Assembly: GCA_030142905.1 (NCBI GenBank)
Contig: JASJOG010000069.1
Span: 1,109,001-1,173,000, forward strand
Reading direction: 5' to 3'
Source of the DNA: Heliopora coerulea
Taxonomy: Eukaryota; Cnidaria; Anthozoa; Scleralcyonacea; Helioporidae
DNA: 64,000 nucleotides
In this document: piece by piece, positions 46,168 to 58,747 of the stretch
Layout: each line of letters begins with the position of its first letter
How positions within the stretch are numbered: the stretch's first letter is position 1
The notes under the pieces: model-generated
Databases searched by the model: none
Seen by the model: the letters and a program-made list of their open reading frames with translations, nothing else
Told to the model about the DNA's origin: nothing
Position numbers and translations under genes: made by a program

Positions 46168-48759
46168 ATTTTAGTTACAGACATATTTTATGGAATTGTA
46201 TAACCAAAAATATGTGTAAGTCGGTAAGATCCAGAAAGTGAACTAGATAGTCTGGAAGAAAGTTGAATAATCTGATGAAGTGCCATAAAAATAAAGGATA
46301 TTTTCAAACTTATTTTGGGATATTTGATTGTTAAAAATATGATGGGTTTAATAACTGTGTGTAATAATAAGTCTAAAGCTTCATTTTAACTTGGCAGAAT
46401 TTTTCCTTTGTCTTTTGAAATAAGCTCCTGATAGCCCATGAGACAAAAAGAAAATTTCCCTCGCGTGTGAAATTCCCTCGAGTGGAATGTAGGTTTATCG
46501 ATTGCATACAATCTCCCTCCTATACTGACGATTTTTTCATTAAAGCTGGCCGATGTGTTTGGGTGCATGTAGTCTTGAGCACTGTCTGACTCCGCACGCC
46601 ACAATTTCGGAAGCCAGTTTTCAGCTTGTCTTCTATCTGTGTTTGCGTGTTATTACGGACGGATTGCAACAAGACCACGACCCAAAATACTATTTTCTAA
46701 AGCCAACTTTCAACTTGTTTACGCCTAAGTATCTTTACATTTTCTTACCTATGAATGACAAACATCAGGCATGATGTTTGTCGTCTCGGTCTTTTTATCA
46801 TCATGGTAAGCTGCGAGGAATGATGTAGATTGTATTGTAATGTAATTGATGTTGGGGTTTGCTTTGATCCTGTAAGAGAGTTCAGTTTGTGTCCATTCGA
46901 TGGAATATTGACAGCAACGGCTTTACCACAACACTGAACGCCGCCAAAAGGGATGTTTCTAAAGTCAAGGATTTAACACATCCATCTTAGTAACCTTCAC
47001 AAGACAGACCAGCTGCATAAGTACCGGGACTCATCATTCAATACGCATAACCTCGACATCATTCCTATGAATTCCACTGAAAACATAGAATAGCCCAGAA
47101 TGAAGAGTAAAACTGAATAGAATTCAAAATAATAAAATTAAGACTATGCGCGTATAATGATCCAGTGTTGGTATTTATTCAATTGAAACCATTCATTCAT
47201 AAAATCGATTCACAATAAGGGACATACTTAGGTTTCTGCTTAAGCAGCACATGTGTCCATCAGTTAATCTAGGACGGACTTGTAACCTTCTTCTCCACCT
47301 GAGTCTCGGTAGCTCAATCGTTGGATCAGTGGTCCACGAGCCGTGGCTCGCGAAGGCCCATTTTTTTTTCCGCCCCCATTCGAGCTGATTAAAAACTTTC
47401 TCATTCCTAAAATCACTAGAATATTGAAAGATAAACCAACAGCAAAACTGAAATTTTTTCTCTAATGTTTTTAAATGTTTTCCCGTGGTATGATATCAGA
47501 AATCCTTACAAAGTTATGTTTTGATCTTTGGTCATTTTCCCGGCGAACTATTATTAGCCACTTTCTTCTAAGTGGAGGAATTTTTATTTAGTGCTATTGT
47601 AGGGAGGTTTTGCTAAAGTTCAAATGTTACATCAAGAGCACTGTAACTGTATTAACGGCGCAATACAGAAGGCAGAGATTCCGTTACGTTTTCGCACATC
47701 TTATCTTTTTCAACTTTCTGTCTTTATTCGTGAGGAGTCGAACCAACAAGTGCATTGTTTCTGCTTCATTCATTAAAGCAGAAATTACCATACCGAAGTG
47801 TATCCCTGTAGTGCGGCGCATCTATTTACTGCTAATTACATGTGATTCTTGTAGGAACAAAAGTTGTGCGCTCCAAGCAGCAAACTTAAGCAGCCGACGT
47901 TCTTGAGCCACGGACTTCGACCGGAAGATTTGACGAACAAGTGTTTTTGAATTTTGGGCTTTGTATTCTTTCAATAGAATTTTTTATGGAAGCAAAGATT
48001 ATGGATAACTCAAAAATTCCAGGAGAGACCATAGCATGTATAATCACCGATTCCATGGCTTGACTGAAAGATGCTGATGTTGTGGCATTAGACGTCGTCT
48101 TCATAACGTGGAAATGCTGGTAGTGATGTCAGTGTAGAACGAAAGCGACCTTTTCCATGTTCGACGAGTCCCTTAAGATTTGAAATCATTCATTTTATTT
48201 GTTTTGCACGAAACATCCTGTTAAGAGAAAAAGTCGTCCGTGTCTCAAGAACATCAATTGCTTAAGTTCGCTTACGCCAGCTCAGTGCGCTTGTCTTAAA
48301 TTATTTGCAATATCATTTACTAGCTTAAGTATCTAAATGAAGTGAACGACGTCTGAGATGTCCGCACGAACGACAAAAAAACGAGACCAAATCAATATCC
48401 TATCTGGATCTAACATTTGGTCAACATGTCAACATACTATTCCCCGAGTTTACGCATGGCATACTTAAGTGAACCGGAATCCATGGATGTACACCTGCAC
48501 ATCTATGGATCTATATATATGAAAACATAGATACGAGCTGATCTCGCTAGCCTAGTCATCACTCGTGTAAATGGACTCCACGCGCGTGGAGATTAGCACC
48601 CTCGTAAAGCGCGGTGGGTAAGGGGATAAAACGTCACTGAGTAATTACACGTCATAATCAGGAAGAAGGTTTTACCCATTGCTTCCGTTTTGATTGGAAA
48701 GTTTTTGAGTTCTTTTTAGACGGCAATTAACGTAGATTTTTGACGTTTGGTGAGAGAAA
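46168..48759. other. Intergenic interval between the CFAP97D paralogues
   Basis: No gene recognised. It holds a perfect 12-bp-arm hairpin at 46757-46782 (GACAAACATCAG/ATGATGTTTGTC type) and a partial tRNA-like repeat GAGTCTCGGTAGCTCAAT near 47303-47320, related to the one at 53412. Confidence 0.5.
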
Positions 48760-51700
48760 ATGCATCGAGCATATCGACCGTTGACCCCAGCTAACAATAT
48801 GCTGCTAAGAAAACGTTGGGATGTTAGCAGTTACAAAGAGCACAGACGTAAGGTAAGTCTGATACCTGTATAAAAGGCGTAAAAGTGGGACTTGTAATGT
48901 CCAAATGAAACCGAATTTGAACCTTTTTTTGTCCAGGTTCGCTGTTCCCTTCCTATAATTGACACCAAACCACCTGAGACATACATGCATTTACATCTTA
49001 AACTGAAAAAGATGCAGGTAAGTGCTTTTGGATATTTCGGGTTTAACAGTTAAAGCTTTTTTAAAAAATTTTCCGACGCTATTGGCTGAGTAAGATTGAT
49101 ATTTTATTCAGCAGGGACGGCTACAAGAGTAAGGAAACTTAAGTTTCAGTACTATAGCAGGACCTTCCGCCTGGTTTCTAAACTGGAAATGAACCCTCCA
49201 ATTAATTGCTTTTAAATGTCACCCAACTCTAGTAAGGAGGCTGATTCAAATTTTAAGATTCTGATCATGAAGTTAACGTTTGAAGTATTCGATATCTTTC
49301 TATCTTCTAAGAGTTACGTGGCAAAAATGTGAAAATCAGGGTCTTAATGGACGATGGTCAGCGTTGAAGCCTTGACTTATCGCACAAAGTGCGAACATGT
49401 CCGATCATAGATTCGTAAATAAGACTATTTTACTTTTAATTAAATTAACTGCTTACTGTACTCTTGATGCCACAGAAGATTGCCGTTTAACACCATTTAA
49501 ATAAGTCTCTTTCAAACATGTTGTGAAGTTTATCTTTTTCAGCTTCCAACATCAACCTGTGAAGACTTGAGCCATGTCTCAGCTAAATGTGGGGGGTGAA
49601 GAACTCACGACGGAAAAATCCCCAAGTTTCTTCCCTCAAGTATCTCAGTTACCCCACTGGTGGAAATGCTTCTGGTAGAGTCCATTTTCTACCAGCCACA
49701 TTTTTTCACGCGAAGTGAATTGAAAAGTATATTCAGCAAGGCAATCCAGTTATTCATGTATTAATTCTCGCTAAAGTGAGATCAATTTTACTTTTTCGAG
49801 GCGAAACTTTCCTCGACGAGAAGGCAGAGCGAGTGAATGGAATTTCAAGCACAAAAATCGAATTCATATACATATCGTACAAAAGCTGTTTGCACAGCAC
49901 AGTTTGTTTGGTATATTTGTACTAAGATTTTCTTTATCAATGAAAAATTGAGAAAAAGTTGTTTCTCGGGCTTGTTTCGAAGAAACACTTTCGGCAATAG
50001 CATCATCTACATTGCTTACTCACTCTCTCAATATTACGATGCAGACATTCTTAAGTTTTCGCAATACAAGGTCCTATTTGTAAAGACCAAGGGAAAGGGA
50101 CAAAATCTGAATATATCTCCAGATTTCATATTTATACACATGTGAATCACATGTTAATCACATGATTACAACATGTGTAGAACAGAGTAAAATAAAATTA
50201 TATGTGGAACTTGAACATCCGAAAAGCTCAAGAATGTGAAAAACCACTTGAAAAATTCCTACTGGAGGATTGAAACATTTAATCTTTTCACGTGTGATCA
50301 GATGAAATCACACGTGTGAACTCATGGAGAATTATTAATGATGATCAACTACGCCTATATGAATTCTTTTTAGAAAGAGGAAGAACGATCAGCAGTTATC
50401 GAAAGAGAAAACCGTATACTTCTAAAGAAAATGTGCACCATTATGCGTAGCAGAGGAACAGTGGAAAATAAGAATAATTATCAACCAAGGAGTTTAAACA
50501 AAACCAAGAGACAGAGGGAACTTCTTCGCTTGACTCACGAAAACCAGGTAACTGGTCTCACTGTCACCTCATGGCATGGAATTATCAACCCGCAGACACG
50601 CTTGCAGGGCAGTTTTTTTGATTGAAATTCCGCAGCTTTGGCCTTTAAAACGTCCGTATGCTTGCGAAATGGGTAATATTACATATATGTGATCACAATG
50701 AATTTTTTTTGTTCATGTATAAATCTTCTTTACCACAATCCACCACAATCCAAATGACTTTTACCCCGAATAAAAATAGCAATACATACATATACTTCAT
50801 AACATTACATTTTGTTCTTTCCGAACAAAACGTACTGCTATGAAGCCACCTGTTTTCCTTTGACCTCCGTGACTATTTAAATGAACATTAAAATCATCAA
50901 TGACCTTTTAATCCCAACCACGCCAGTCACACACAACGACCCAGGGCGTACCAAAACACGGGCGTGGAAATGAACACTAATCGCGTTAATCTATGGGTGA
51001 TGCATCAGTGTACTGGCACTAGCGCGGTTGTGATCCCATATCCAGAGTAAACATTGAACCCTAAAAAGATTGGAACGATATCTGCAAACTGCATTTTGAA
51101 GCCAACATGGAATTACATGGAGGTTGACATGTAGGTCAACTTGCAGGTCATCCCAGTCCCCTATGTGATAAAACACGCAGCCTGTTGCGAATAACTTAAC
51201 CGAAATTTCGAGTTTTTTTGACACTTTTCTTTTTTATCCTTAGTAAGTATAGGACAATGTCTATAGCACTGCATATTTGTCACAATTAACCTAATCTGAA
51301 AAATAACAGTTCAGTACAACTTTTTCATAAGCATGTTTTTGACCTATATGGCTGCCTCCATTACGGATTCATTCGCTCCTGAGGCCAGGGATCACGAGAT
51401 ACCGTTCCAGTCTTCTTAGAGTTCAATGAGAGTAAATACGCCAAGCAATGGCTAAAGAAAATAAAAGAGCTCTTTCCAAAAATTATCGTGTTAAAGGAAG
51501 TAAAAACTTATTCTATACTCAAAAAAATAATAGCAGTTTTGTACTTAGTATTCTTTAAAATTGAATTTCTATACATACTCTGGGAAAAGCCAAAAAGAAT
51601 GGAAGTTAAGAGGAAAATTGTACGTCTCGACTGATTGTTTAATATTTATGTTCCACTTCACAATTATGTCAGGAGCTCATGAACTTGAAATCAAGTTATG

Positions 51701-54700
51701 AATGTATTATGTGATCAAAAGGTAATTTGAATTCACCATTGTCTGCGGTCTAGAGAATCACCTTAAGTGTGACCCAAAAGTATATGGGTGCGTGGGTAAA
51801 AATCAATGGCAAAAAGCAAGGCCATCAGTGATCTGCTCTCAATTGGTATGTTTAACTTGCAGGCAATTCTTAAGAGAATTACCCTCAAAGAGCCCTACTA
51901 CAACCACCTTCAATGGGTAAGTTTATCCAAGAAAAGCCGCCCAAGATCTAGCAAAGCAAAATAAATTTTCGTTGTAGGACTTCAGAAACTTTTTGTTGTG
52001 AAACTTCCTGAACTTTGTCTTGCGTCATATGTCGGCGATCATACACGGCATGATTTGTCCAAATAAAACAAAATTTAATTGCAGTTTTCCATCTGCAATT
52101 ACACAAAAATTCCTCTTATTTTTAAAATACGGTGGCCCACAGGGGACATGCAGCAAATAAAAATGGTGCTGCAAATTAGGTTTCGTTGCTGTAAAATTAA
52201 AAGTTTCATTGCTACAAGTTAAAGTTTCTTTGCAGTGAATTAAAATTATCGTTACTACAAATTGAAAGTATCGTTGTTGCAAATTAATACTGTTGTTTCT
52301 GCAAATTTAGACGTTTGTCGCTGCAAATTAAAACCTTCGTTGCTGCTAATAAAGAGGTTTGTTGCTGCAAATGAGACTTTGCATTGCTGTAAATAAAACC
52401 TTGCGTTGCTGCAAATAAAAATGTTCGTTGCTGCAAATTAAAACGTTTGTTGCTGCAAATAAAAACTTTCGTTGCTACAAATAAAAGCAAAAAATCATAC
52501 GTTTGGATGGGCGAGTTAACCATCACGCCAAGATTCTATTTGAATCAAAAATTACCACCCTTATTTAATTTCATAGGAAAATATTCTGTATCTATTGTGG
52601 TGTTGTTTGCGTGCCTGATGCCAACTTTTGCTTAGTGTGTGGAGAAAGGATTGACTTGAACGTCGTCGTCGAGAACTCAAGAAGCAGCGTGGATGAGTTA
52701 ATAACAATGTATTTTCATCTTGGTTATCCCAACAATGTAATTGTAGGTTTGCTTGAAAAACATGATAGAATACAAATGCATGTGCGAACGCTTAAAAGAA
52801 CACTTAGAGAATTAAGTTTAAAAAGAAAGAATGCTAATTATGCAAACACGGCACTAGCTTAACATTCTTAATTTGATCTTCGTCAGGAACTGGCAAAATA
52901 GTAATTGAGCCTGCGCTTGCTTTATGATTCGATTCATATTGTCGGAATCAGAGTTAGAGTCACAATCCCAGATCCTGTTCAAGTAGCCAGAGCATGGACA
53001 CAAATATTAAGTAATTCTACTATATGGCTTATCGATTTCTTCTTTATACCTTCTAAGTATGAAAGGTTCGTCACGACCAGGTCAAGTATCTGCTTTATTT
53101 TTATCTCCATATAAAAGATAGTAAAATGCTTCATTTCCGTGTTTTACGATATTTTGTTTAAAACGGTGGTGCTTTTCAACAGCCTTGCTTAACAGTTCAT
53201 CCGACGTTATATCATCTGGAACTGTTACCGGAAGTAATGCACCTCTCTTAATGGTTGAACCTCTCTCGAGCTTGAAGATCATTCATCTACCTTAATATAT
53301 CCAGGCTCTCACGTTTCCTCAAAAATCAAACAACTTCAATCATTATTAGTATATAGTGGCTTCCGCTTAGGTCGCACATATATATCGAATTTGCACCTTA
53401 GCTCACCATCTGAGTCTCGGAAGCTCAATGGTTAGAGCGTCTAACCGGTCATCAGAAGGTTGCGGGTTCGATCCTCGTCTGGGGCTCAGAAATCATTTTC
53501 TGAGTATCGAGCTTGAAGATCATTCATCTACCTTAATATATCCAAGCTCTCACGTTTCCTCAAACATCAAAAGACCGTCATCCCTTCTCACTGTTACCCC
53601 AATGTTTATTTTAACATTGATAGCCACATCTGCTTTACTATCAAGTTTGATCTTTTACCCTTTTCTTTTCTTGAAATATTTGGACCTATCCTCTTCCTTA
53701 CTAGCACAGAATTGGGCAAAGGTTATAGTTGCCGAACCACTGCTGCCGCTACCATCAGCTCTTGCACCTTTTTCTCTTCAAAAGCCAGTATCTTTGTGTC
53801 TATTTACGGCCAACTTCTTCACCTTCTCAATGGTATTTTAGTTTTCTTTTTCAACACACATGGCAATATTTGGCATTAGAAACATAAGACACTCCACAAG
53901 AAGAGCAGAGCATTTTAGCGATGGTTTATACAATATCCCGCCACGTGTTTAGTCAACCTGCTCCAGTCTTATTCGACTGCGATGCGCACGCATGACTTTT
54001 TTGTTTTTATATGCAGCAACGAACGTTTTTATTTGCAGCAAGGCAAGGCTTTATTTACAGCGACGCAAGGTTTTATTTGAAGAAACGAAAGTTTTAATTT
54101 GTAGCAACGAACGTTTAAATTTGCAGCAGCAACAGTATTAATTCGCAGCAACGATACTTTCAATTTGCAGCAACGATAATTTTAATTTGCAGCAAAGAAA
54201 CTTTTAATTTGCAGCAAAGAAACTTTTAATTTGCAGCAATGAAACTTTTAATTTTACAGCACAGAAACTTAATTTGCAGCATGTCCCCTGTGGGCCATCG
54301 TATTAAAATGAGTAAATAAAAATTCTTAGTTTAGAAGAACTGCAACAAAAATACTTGATTCACCGCTAAAATGATTGTACTCTCAAAAAAAGTTTTGGTC
54401 CTTTCTACATGCAAGAAGGCTCTTGCTCCTGTAACATTTACTCAGCACCAGAGACTTGGCACGGAGTTACGAAAACTTAAACCGTCTTTTTAAGCCAGAA
54501 TGCACGGTGAACAGTAGCACGCAATATAGCAGTAATTGCGAAATAATGAACGAAGAGGTGAACTAAAGTCATGTAACATACCGTACTCATTTTGATTTAA
54601 TACATAAAAACTTAATTGACTCTTGACTATCATCGCTTAATTTAATATCGTGTAGTCCCACTCATGAACTCATATACTTCAATCAAGCACACGCTTGTTA

Positions 54701-57700
54701 TTGGAGCACCGCCAACTCATTTCACTGTGTTACAGCATCATGTTTAGCAACTTAATGTTAGTGAGAAAATTAGTGCGGCTAGCTTAATCAATGGCGCAGT
54801 TATGGGGACCTGTGGAGCCTAGGCCCCCTGTTACATCTTTCGCCCCCCCCAGAATATCTGGCCATGATATTTAACTAAGAATTTTATGCGTCTTATTTGA
54901 ATTATTGAAATTTGGAGTTTTTCTTGCTAAACGTATTTCTGATTGGCTTATCTGGTTGAGTCAGTTCGAGCATGAATCATGTGTTCCAAGAGTGAGTAAC
55001 ATTTTCGGTATTCTTTACTTTCCAATGATTTTAAGCCAGTTTAGAAACATTTCTGCGTCTATTAATAACGATAGTACGTCATTGAGGTAATTGTGGAAAT
55101 TCTCTTCTTCATCTATCTTTATTCTACATTGAGGGACTTGGATCCCTGGCTATAGTGAGGGCCGAAATTCTAAAATTAATGCGTGGACAGTTTGACGAAT
55201 TTTAGTCACATCTATTTAGGGTGTGACTCTCCCAAAATTTTTATCATAACCACGCCACTGAGCTCAATTTCTTAAGGTACAGACCCATGAATAAATGAGG
55301 CCAACGGTAAGTTTAAAAAAAAATTACGGACGATTTGTTGCTACATGCAATGTCTTCAGAGAGAATAAAATTACAAAAGTGATAACAGCTATGTTTCTAT
55401 TTGCACGTGAATAATTAATTAGTAGATGAGAAAAAAAAAAGAGAGAGAAAAATATGGTTGGACATATACAGTAAAGGCCTATTATGATTCAGATAAAAAA
55501 TACGAAGGGACTAATGACGACAATTGGTAGAACTTAAAGGTGACATAAGTGATGAGCGAAGAAAAAGAAGGAAAAGGAAGAACTCAAAGAAATAGTTAAA
55601 ATAAGGACAACAGTATCGAAGAGATGTTTTCATTGAAAGTGGGTTTAAATTTTGAAAATTAGTGCTAAGCTCTTTCGAACCACAAGGTCAAGATTAGAGC
55701 ATGAACTTGTACGGCGAGTTTACCCGAAATACAACTCTTTGCACCATTGACACTTGTATTGATAAACTATACACAAACTCATCAACAGTGGTATTCCATC
55801 TCGAAAATGTAAAAAAATCCGGACAGTCGTGTAAGTGGTCTGAAGATAAACCGAAAAGAGATGTAGGGAAATTCCGAAGAACATCATTATTGATTTGTGT
55901 TCGTATTTGTGAATTTCGAAAAGTTAAAATCACTCGCCTAACGGCTCGTATTTTTTTCTCAAGTCTAGCAACATCCCGCGTGTTTGGATCACGGTATCCA
56001 AACACGGGAATCCATTTGGTTTTTCTTAATTACAGCAAAAGCTGATGGGGTCGTGGATACTTTACTAAATAAAAATTACAGATTTACGCAATCTAATGGT
56101 TAAAATCTTTACATTATTTTAAAAGCTATTTTACTATACATAAAATCAGTCAAATATTGCATTACTAAGACATTCAAACTAAAACCCCGTTAACATTATA
56201 ACATTTTGGGCACGGCACCGCAAATTAGCCGTGCTGAGGCCTGCATATACAGAGGTGCTCGGCATGGCTAAATTTTCAAGCACGGGTACTACATTTTGAG
56301 AAGGCCGCTGTAACTACACTGTAAAAATCACTCGTGCCGTGCACAAATATAGCGGCACCCGTGCCAAAGTCTTAGTCGCGCCGTGCCCAAAATGTTAACT
56401 GTGTAAATAAGGTTCAAGACTCGGCCTAGGTGCCAAGATTTTAAGATGGTTGTGTTGGTACCTGTAGTGAAACCTCATGTTTATTAGGGGGTAGATTCCC
56501 CACGTGAAGAAATTCTTTATATTGTTTAACGATGTTTTTTCTCCATTTTAAAACTTTTATCAAAATCTACGGTTCCAAATTATAACACATGCTCCATACC
56601 AAACCACCGATACCAAAGACTACCAGGCCATGTGAAAGTCCCAAACGCTTTAAGTGAATTACATTAAGTTTGTTTTGTTTGTTTCAGTTATTAAGCAAAA
56701 ATAGTATGAAGGATGAACGAAGAGAGTGTTAAATTTACAGTTAGTTTTGTCACCTTCATCAGCATCGGCAATGTAGTGTTTGTACCTTTTTTAGAAGGCT
56801 CTACATGGCATGTCAGACATTTGAAAGAATGTTTTAAAACCAAAAAAGTCGTCAGTAATACCTCCTCTATCCCGTAGAGCAGCATAAGTTTTCTGCCGAG
56901 TTATTCCATCCATTATAGTGAAATTTAAGAGTTATGTCACCTTTGACAGCTCAAAAGAGAGGGAGGGCCTCTTGGGCCCCTCCTCTGGGTCCGCCAATGG
57001 TTTGCATGAAAGTGATACTGATTTGTCGGGCTAAGTTACTTCCTGTCTGTATTCAGAGAGATAATTGGTAATGACAATAAATATCACTGCCAAACCCCCT
57101 ACGCTCGTATCATGGAAAAGGGCGGGGAAATCTATGTACTGTTTACAATATGGTGCTGTATCTGATAGGCAAGCATGAGCTGAGAGCAAGTGATTGACAC
57201 GGCAACATTGACGGAATATTGTAAAGTCTGATGAGGATACGACTACATGTAAACATTCATGTACCTCAAAAGTGGTGAAGATTAAAATTATTTTAGCTGA
57301 GGAAAAAGCAGGAAAAGTTCATGTAAATCAGGAATTTGTAGTATCACGTTTACGACCCGTTTAAACTTAAATCTTTTGTTTCTTGATTACTATCATAACG
57401 CCATGTATCACGAGCCGATGGCTTTTTTACCATTTAAAAGCAAATTACGCAGAAGATATGGTTAAGTAAATCCATGCATGACTTATTAAATTAATGTACT
57501 CTGAATTTATCCATTCATGATTTTCATTTCACTATGGAAAAGTGACGAATATTTCAGTCTTTCTCAGTCTTCCCAGTCAAAAACAATTAACGTTCTCCTT
57601 TTATCCGTTTATTTACCCATTTCAATCCATTAACTTTATCTTGGAAAATAATTTCCTTGAAATTTTTGATATACTGACACGCGTCAAAGCAATACGACAA

Positions 57701-58747
57701 AAAAGATAAAGACACAAAATTTCACATGGTCTGAAGGGAACATTTACTCGTGTTAAGCAAAAGGTCAGTACTAAAACTAATAAAAGCTCCAGAAACTGAC
57801 ACTGCTTATTACGTTCGGTAGCGGTAACCTGATGGTAATGGTTTAACAATAAATAATAACAAAGCCTTGCCCAGAGCCTGGGAGTCAATGGTTTGCCTTT
57901 TGACAAGTCAGATAGAAAGGCTAATCTCGGAATTAGTATTAACTTCCAGTAAATTGTTCACTAAAGCCACATCGGAACACAGAAACAAAGTATCATTTAA
58001 TTACAGAATCATTTATCAGAGTACATAAATACAGTCTCATTTAAAAAACTTAAGTATATTGGTTCGCACTTCACTTTGTTTTGACTGTTTATTTCATCTG
58101 TCTCAGTGGTGTACCCAGATGTCATGGTATTTGTAGGCTCGGGAGACCTACCAAGTGCACTGAAGGCGTGACCTGAGGGGTCGGGTGGAATGCTGCACTG
58201 AAATTTTTTATAAAAACGAAATACGGAATTAACTGCTCTGGGGAAACTATTGGATTTGTTTATTGCTGTTACTGAACTGAGAGGGGTTTACCAACGGAAC
58301 ACATTGCACTAAAAACAACTTGAAGCTGCGGGTAACTTTTTGCTTTTTGTTTCACTTTGGTTAGATCAATTTTGTCTCTGCTGAATTTCTTTGTAATAAA
58401 AATTTGCAGACCCAGACCTGCACACCTATGGGCTGGGTACGCCACTGATTCTCTCAGCTCGATTTTCTTACCGCTTTTCTTTTCTACGCCAATTTTTTCT
58501 CGAAGTATTGCAAGTTCTGTCATTTTATAGTTCCTTGTTTTGATTGGTTAGTATTTTAGTAAGAATTACTTTTGTAATTACATGGTAAATTCAACAGTTC
58601 CCACAACCAAGCTGATTGAGGTTTGTGACTGGTTTTTAGGAAGAAGAATGGCAGACAAATATGATTTACATGAATAACATTTCAAAGTATCCTCAAGCAT
58701 TACGAAGTGGTCCTCGAAATGTTCGGACCATCAAATCAAAGTATTAA
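48760..58747 (+). CDS. CFAP97-domain ciliary protein, copy 2, 169 aa
   Basis: Exons: 48760-48852, 48937-49017, 50374-50547, 51863-51916 and 58640-58747, all phase 0 with AG/GT borders, giving 510 nt and ending at TAA. It starts MHRAYRPLTPANNMLLRKRW. It contains KPPETYMHLHLKLKKMQ, EEERSAVIERENRILLKKM, SLNKTKRQRELLRLTHENQ and AILKRI. Exons 1-4 have exactly the same lengths as in copy 1 (93, 81, 174, 54). The last exon is much shorter (108 versus 339 nt): it keeps YMNNISKYPQ but lacks the acidic/Lys-rich tail and ends with a basic stretch. Copy 2 is closer in length to vertebrate CFAP97D1. Intron 4 (6.7 kb) contains the IS3EU-like element. I saw no X-box upstream of this copy. Confidence 0.88.
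52575..52862 (+). pseudogene. Zinc-ribbon plus helix-turn-helix fragment (integrase-type transposase N-terminus)
   Basis: Open frame starting in RKIFCIYCGVVC, with four cysteines as two CxxC pairs (FCIYCG and FCLVCG) spaced like a zinc ribbon. It is followed by ITMYFHLGYPNNVIVGLLEKH and VRTLKRTLRELSLKRKN, which match the N-terminal HTH of animal integrase-core (DDE) proteins. It stops at 52860-52862. The plausible acceptor TTCATAG just before it suggests it is an exon. No DDE core follows in frame, although a diverged open region continues to ~53114. Confidence 0.55.
53082..53282 (-). CDS. Unrecognised minus-strand fragment within the IS3EU-like element
   Basis: Minus-strand frame reading IFKLERGSTIKRGALLPV, VPDDITSDELLSKAVEKHHRF and YYLLYGDKNKADT. 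The pattern (a basic segment, VP, a short amphipathic helix ending in AVEKH, then YLLY) looks like a folded domain rather than noise. I recognise its style from invertebrate transposon-associated proteins but cannot name the family. There is no start codon context and no clear splice sites. It may be a captured host exon or the C-terminal domain of the element's own protein on the opposite strand. Confidence 0.35.
   Translation of the reverse strand: MIFKLERGSTIKRGALLPVTVPDDITSDELLSKAVEKHHRFKQNIVKHGNEAFYYLLYGDKNKADT
53267..53571. repeat. 64-bp direct repeat bracketing tRNA-like sequence
   Basis: 53267-53330 and 53508-53571 are direct copies differing at two positions (unit starts CGAGCTTGAAGATCATTC). 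They enclose the tRNA-like sequence at 53412-53487. The unit is too long for an ordinary retroposition duplication, so a local duplication is more likely. Confidence 0.85.
53412..53487 (+). tRNA. tRNA-like sequence (probably tRNA-derived repeat)
   Basis: 76 nt that fold as a cloverleaf: seven acceptor pairs GAGTCTC/GGGGCTC allowing G-U, D stem GCTC/GAGC, a five-pair T stem around TTCGATC, and an anticodon stem with one mismatch. The A box (AAGCTCAATGG) and B box (GGGTTCGATCC) are good. The anticodon loop CCGGTCA lacks U33, so it is probably not a working tRNA. A partial relative is at ~47303. Confidence 0.55.
54789..55260. mobile_element. hAT-type non-autonomous element
   Basis: Ends CAATGGCGCAGTTATGG and, inverted, CAGTGGCGTGGTTATGA. 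Flanks AGCTTAAT (54781-54788) and AGCTCAAT (55261-55268) match at 7 of 8 positions. In CFAP97D copy 2 intron 4. Confidence 0.8.
55978..56008. repeat. Hairpin with CGTGTTTGGAT arms
   Basis: CGTGTTTGGAT and ATCCAAACACG form an 11-bp stem. The motif CCCGTGTTTGGATAC also occurs near 40659-40673. Two overlapping open frames of ~100 codons on opposite strands cover 55694-56045. Neither shows a domain I recognise. Confidence 0.6.
56200..56396. mobile_element. Small MITE with AACATTTTGGGCACGGC ends
   Basis: Perfect 17-bp inverted ends (56200-56216 and 56380-56396). The interior repeats the words GGCACG and CGTGCC several times in both orientations. No target duplication was resolved. In CFAP97D copy 2 intron 4. 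Confidence 0.75.
58104..58447. mobile_element. Probable hAT-type non-autonomous element
   Basis: Ends CAGTGGTGTACCCAG and, inverted, CAGTGGCGTACCCAG match at 14 of 15 positions. The 8-bp flanks do not match convincingly. It ends ~190 bp before the last exon of CFAP97D copy 2. Confidence 0.55.

Larger units (their letters stand above)
52128..54302. mobile_element. IS3EU-like element with arrayed inverted arms
   Basis: Ends TACGRTGGCCCACAGGGG in inverted orientation, flanked by a perfect 6-bp duplication TTAAAA (52122-52127 and 54303-54308). The arms, about 370 bp left and 310 bp right, are built from ~22-bp head-to-tail variants of TTTGCAGCAACGAAAGTTTT, inverted between the two sides and alignable unit by unit. 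A 6-bp duplication and TAY-type ends agree with what I recall of the IS3EU superfamily. Inside are a zinc-ribbon/HTH fragment, a tRNA-like sequence, a 64-bp direct repeat and a minus-strand open frame. No complete integrase core is present, so it is probably non-autonomous. Confidence 0.75.

Noticed and set aside
55694..56045. Overlapping ~100-codon frames on both strands
   Set aside because: No recognisable domain, mutually exclusive, and adjacent to a hairpin and a MITE.
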